Assembly (NCBI GenBank): GCA_013349435.1
Contig: DUZQ01000031.1
Span: 1 to 34,208 of the forward strand
Length of the DNA: 34,208 bases
Direction of reading: 5' to 3'
Source of the DNA: Planctomycetota bacterium
Lineage (GTDB): Bacteria > Planctomycetota > Phycisphaerae > Sedimentisphaerales > Anaerohalosphaeraceae
Shown here: piece by piece, positions 32,238 through 34,208 of the stretch
How the letters are laid out: each line of letters begins with the position of its first letter
How positions within the stretch are numbered: position 1 is the stretch's first letter
Translations under genes and position numbers: made by a program
The notes under the pieces: generated by a model
Seen by the model: only the letters and a program-made list of their open reading frames with translations
Databases searched by the model: none
Told to the model about the DNA's origin: nothing

Positions 32238-32723
32238 ATGTTTTCAATCTGGTCATTCTCCTGTGCCTGCTTTATCTCGGGAGTTTGTTATGCCCAGGAA
32301 TTTGGCGAATACGAAAAGGGCATCGATTATTTTCAGGCAGCCGTTGACAGCCGGCCTGATTACGAATTCGGAGGGGTGGCCTATTCGCTTATTGCAAGAT
32401 ATACAAAGAAACTGAAAGATTCCGGTGCTATTGCTGAAGCCGAGGCGGACGCAAGGATAAAAGAGGCATATCAGGCGGTCGTGGAGAGCTGGCCGGATTG
32501 CCGATGGGTCGAAACTGCATTGCTTGAATTGGGCAGGATGTGCTTTGCCGAAGGCGAAATAGTCGATGCAATAATGTATTATGAGATGCTTTTGGACAGG
32601 TCTGCCGAAAAGGTGTGTCTGGTGGGCAATGATTTAATCGCAGGATACACCGAGATGGGTGATGTGGAAATGGCCGAACAGGTACGTGCTGAGCTTACAA
32701 AAAGGGGTTGTCCGGGCATGTAG
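32238..32723 (+). pseudogene. TPR protein fragment B, probably 5'-truncated
   Basis: The 161-aa frame contains GVCYAQEFGEYEKGIDYFQAAVDSRPDY, SLIARYTKKLKDSGAIAEAEADARIKEAYQAVVESWPDC and ELGRMCFAEGEIVDAIMYYEMLL, successive tetratricopeptide-like units. They align with CYELIGGYEIAIQYYQKVVDDWPDD ... of fragment A (29865). The frame starts in the middle of a repeat (FISGVCYAQEFGEYEK), and the preceding residues MFSIWSFSCA make a poor signal peptide. The ATG has no convincing ribosome site. It therefore looks like the C-terminal remnant of a larger gene. A short functional protein is the alternative. Confidence 0.55.
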
Positions 32724-32769
32724 AGTGCCCAAACAGCAGGTGAAGGCTTGTGAAAAGGAGAGAATTGTT

Positions 32770-33723
32770 ATGAAGGAAAATGTAAAAAGATTTACAACTG
32801 TTGTTTTGGTTTGTTTTTCGTTATTATACATATTGGCGAAGCCGGCGGCAGCCTGCTGCGACCCACCGTGTGGTACCTGTGAGCACTGTAGTGGCGGGCT
32901 TTGTGTGGATGATGCAGATGGTACCGATTGTGGTAACTGCAAAGAATGCTCTGGTGGTTCGTGTCAATCGACATGCAGCAACACCTGTTGCAATGATGTA
33001 TGTTGCGAGGCAGGCCAGATATGCTGTGATGGTACATGCTGTGATCCTGATGACTGTTGTAACGGCTGTGAAAGCTGTAATAACGGTTCATGTGTGGATG
33101 ATGACAATAAGTGTGACAGCTTGCTTTGTCAGGAGTGTGATGACGGTGTGTGTGAGGACCGGTGTCCCCCCCTTGGACTGCACTGTTACTTCGGCGATTG
33201 TGTGGAGTGTATAGATATTTTGGATTGTGAATTATGTGAAGAGTGTGAGAATCACGAATGTGTACATCCCTGCGATGAGTGCTATTATCCAAATTATTGT
33301 GCTTATGCATGTACTTGTGTAGAGTGCTATCCTGGGCCGGTTGACACTACTACATGCAGTAGTGAGAATAGTACTACTGAATGCGACTGTTCGCAAAACA
33401 TCCTCAATCCATGTGGTGGGGTGGAAGAGTCAGTGGTATATAGTGGCTCATCTCTTACGTCCTGTACAGGGCCCGATTGTAGCTCCGATGATGTTCTGTG
33501 TTACACGACATATCAAACGTGTAAAACCTCTTCAGCCGTTAAGCCTTTATTGTGGTGTGTTGCCGACGATACTGGGCCACCACCACCCGCACCTTGGCCG
33601 AAGAGTTGTAAGCTCAACACCGATATTCCCGGTCCCGGTTGCTGGGATTGTGTTAACACATATGAGTCTGGAGACCCAACATATGAGCCCAAAGGCGTTT
33701 GTCCCACCGAGGCCTGGCCATAA
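32770..33723 (+). CDS. Exported cysteine-rich repeat protein
   Basis: The 317-aa protein starts at ATG 32770, where AAGGAG sits about 11 bp ahead. The longer upstream frame lacks this and has no signal peptide. Signal: KRFTTVVLVCFSLLYILAKPAAA. The mature part holds about 55 cysteines. Repeats of C-x2-C-x2-C-x(2-4)-G-x-C type occur as CGTCEHCSGGLC, CGNCKECSGGSC, CNGCESCNNGSC and CELCEECENHEC, mixed with CC pairs (CCNDVCC, CCDGTCC). The spacing suits many disulfides or metal clusters. The C-terminal third has fewer Cys and a Pro-rich TGPPPPAPWP. No membrane anchor or sorting signal is seen. It may be a surface or extracellular structural or binding protein. Confidence 0.85.
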   Translation: MKENVKRFTTVVLVCFSLLYILAKPAAACCDPPCGTCEHCSGGLCVDDADGTDCGNCKECSGGSCQSTCSNTCCNDVCCEAGQICCDGTCCDPDDCCNGCESCNNGSCVDDDNKCDSLLCQECDDGVCEDRCPPLGLHCYFGDCVECIDILDCELCEECENHECVHPCDECYYPNYCAYACTCVECYPGPVDTTTCSSENSTTECDCSQNILNPCGGVEESVVYSGSSLTSCTGPDCSSDDVLCYTTYQTCKTSSAVKPLLWCVADDTGPPPPAPWPKSCKLNTDIPGPGCWDCVNTYESGDPTYEPKGVCPTEAWP

Positions 33724-33825
33724 CAGTTAATAATACTTTTGAAGGAGTACTCTTTATATTAATATTAAAGGCATTTGAGTGACTTGAAACGAATTACAAA
33801 AAGTTGTTGATATGGAGTAATAACG

Positions 33826-34128
33826 ATGAAAAAAAGGATATTGAACAAAACAAAACTTTATACAGTTGTCCTGTTTGTCTTAATATACTTTGCTGTTGTT
33901 GAATGTTTAGGTAATAATTCCGAAAACAAATTTCTGCGGATCCCTCCTGACCAAATGTCTGGTATCTTAAAGATGATATCTACTGAAACACAGAGTAATT
34001 ACGATAAAATCAAGACATGGCAGGGCAAAGTAGATGCTACAACAACCATCATATATGAAGGAAATGAAGCGGAGCGTGTGTTTAATAAGGCCCTACCCGT
34101 TGTCAAGACCAATGTTTCCTTTGTTTAA
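33826..34128 (+). CDS. Exported protein, probably C-terminally truncated
   Basis: The 100-aa product has a Sec signal (KTKLYTVVLFVLIYFAVVECLG) followed by FLRIPPDQMSGILKMISTETQSNYDKIKTWQGKVDATTTIIYEG. This reads like the opening of a longer beta-rich lipoprotein-carrier (LolA-like) domain, where 'I..N...i.tw.g' begins the first strands. It then ends abruptly at VKTNVSFV, 30 bp before a palindromic repeat. Full-length LolA-like proteins are about 200 aa or more, so the gene appears cut short, perhaps by the repeat insertion. It follows the cysteine-rich gene by 102 bp. Confidence 0.6.
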   Translation: MKKRILNKTKLYTVVLFVLIYFAVVECLGNNSENKFLRIPPDQMSGILKMISTETQSNYDKIKTWQGKVDATTTIIYEGNEAERVFNKALPVVKTNVSFV

Positions 34129-34157
34129 GGTGCAAGTTGTAGCGTTTTGTTTAACTC

Positions 34158-34205
34158 AGTCGCTTTGCGTAGCGGAGGCGAAGCCGGAGCGGAGCGAAGC
34201 GACTG
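34158..34205. repeat. Palindromic repeat at window end
   Basis: AGTCGCTTTGCG (34158) pairs with CGAAGCGACT near 34205, enclosing alternating GGAG/CGAAG/GGAGC runs that can themselves fold. It lies right after the stop of the apparently truncated gene. It may continue beyond the window. Confidence 0.65.
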
Positions 34206-34208
34206 GCG

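Noticed and set aside
32792-33310. His/Arg-rich minus-strand frame of 172 codons
   Set aside because: It is an antisense shadow of the cysteine-rich gene, produced by its TGT/TGC and GAT codons. The plus-strand frame has a signal peptide and ribosome site.

Overview
The window looks like a chromosomal segment of a Planctomycetota bacterium, most likely of the Phycisphaerae / Sedimentisphaerales type. This is inferred from gene content and not from a marker phylogeny. The supporting signs are twin-arginine (Tat) signal peptides on a Gfo/Idh/MocA oxidoreductase and on an enolase-superfamily enzyme, a TIGR03790-type secreted protein, exported proteins whose mature part begins with EPN/NEPNEE-like sequence, an exported cysteine-rich protein, TPR fragments, and many hairpin-rich intergenic repeats. 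I see no rRNA, tRNA, CRISPR array, phage or intact transposon.

Layout. 1-1174: rpmA (ribosomal protein L27) with a clear terminator, flanked by tandem and palindromic repeats. 1175-3586: a hotdog thioesterase, a Tat-exported enolase-superfamily enzyme, a 50-aa membrane peptide and the collapsed remnant of an MFS transporter. 3644-7748: a co-directional run of ion and membrane genes (CorA, a TrkA-C membrane protein, a UPF0316 protein, a Na+/Ca2+ exchanger-like antiporter, and a MarC-family gene interrupted by one in-frame TGA). 7938-12408 (minus strand): a sigma-54 activator with a degenerate receiver domain, an amino-acid permease fused to a PTS EIIA-like domain, and a DHH/DHHA1 phosphoesterase.

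12409-14011: a sigma-54-like promoter lies divergently from the activator. It is followed by a 42-aa very basic peptide, a strong hairpin, a very acidic putative lipoprotein and a small zinc-ribbon-like protein. 14137-19301: a tight five-gene carbohydrate operon (GH130-like, RMD1-like membrane protein, PIG-L deacetylase, GT4 glycosyltransferase, GH100-like hydrolase). 19420-21516: a Tat-exported oxidoreductase and a secreted beta-rich protein. 21517-26121: three related nested-palindrome repeats of about 180 bp separating hisH-hisF from a DUF2752 / multi-pass membrane pair. 26122-29792: a VanZ-like protein, a TIGR03790 protein and a WecA/MraY-type phosphoglycosyltransferase. 29865-34208: small exported proteins, two paralogous TPR fragments, a protein with about 55 cysteines and a short, apparently truncated exported protein, ending in another palindromic repeat.

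The best candidates for undescribed biology are the five-gene glycan or glycoconjugate operon at 14.1-19.3 kb and the activator/sigma-54/basic-peptide/acidic-lipoprotein arrangement at 11.0-13.6 kb. The modular repeats and decaying genes (MFS, MarC, TPR) suggest a genome with active repeat spread and gene erosion.
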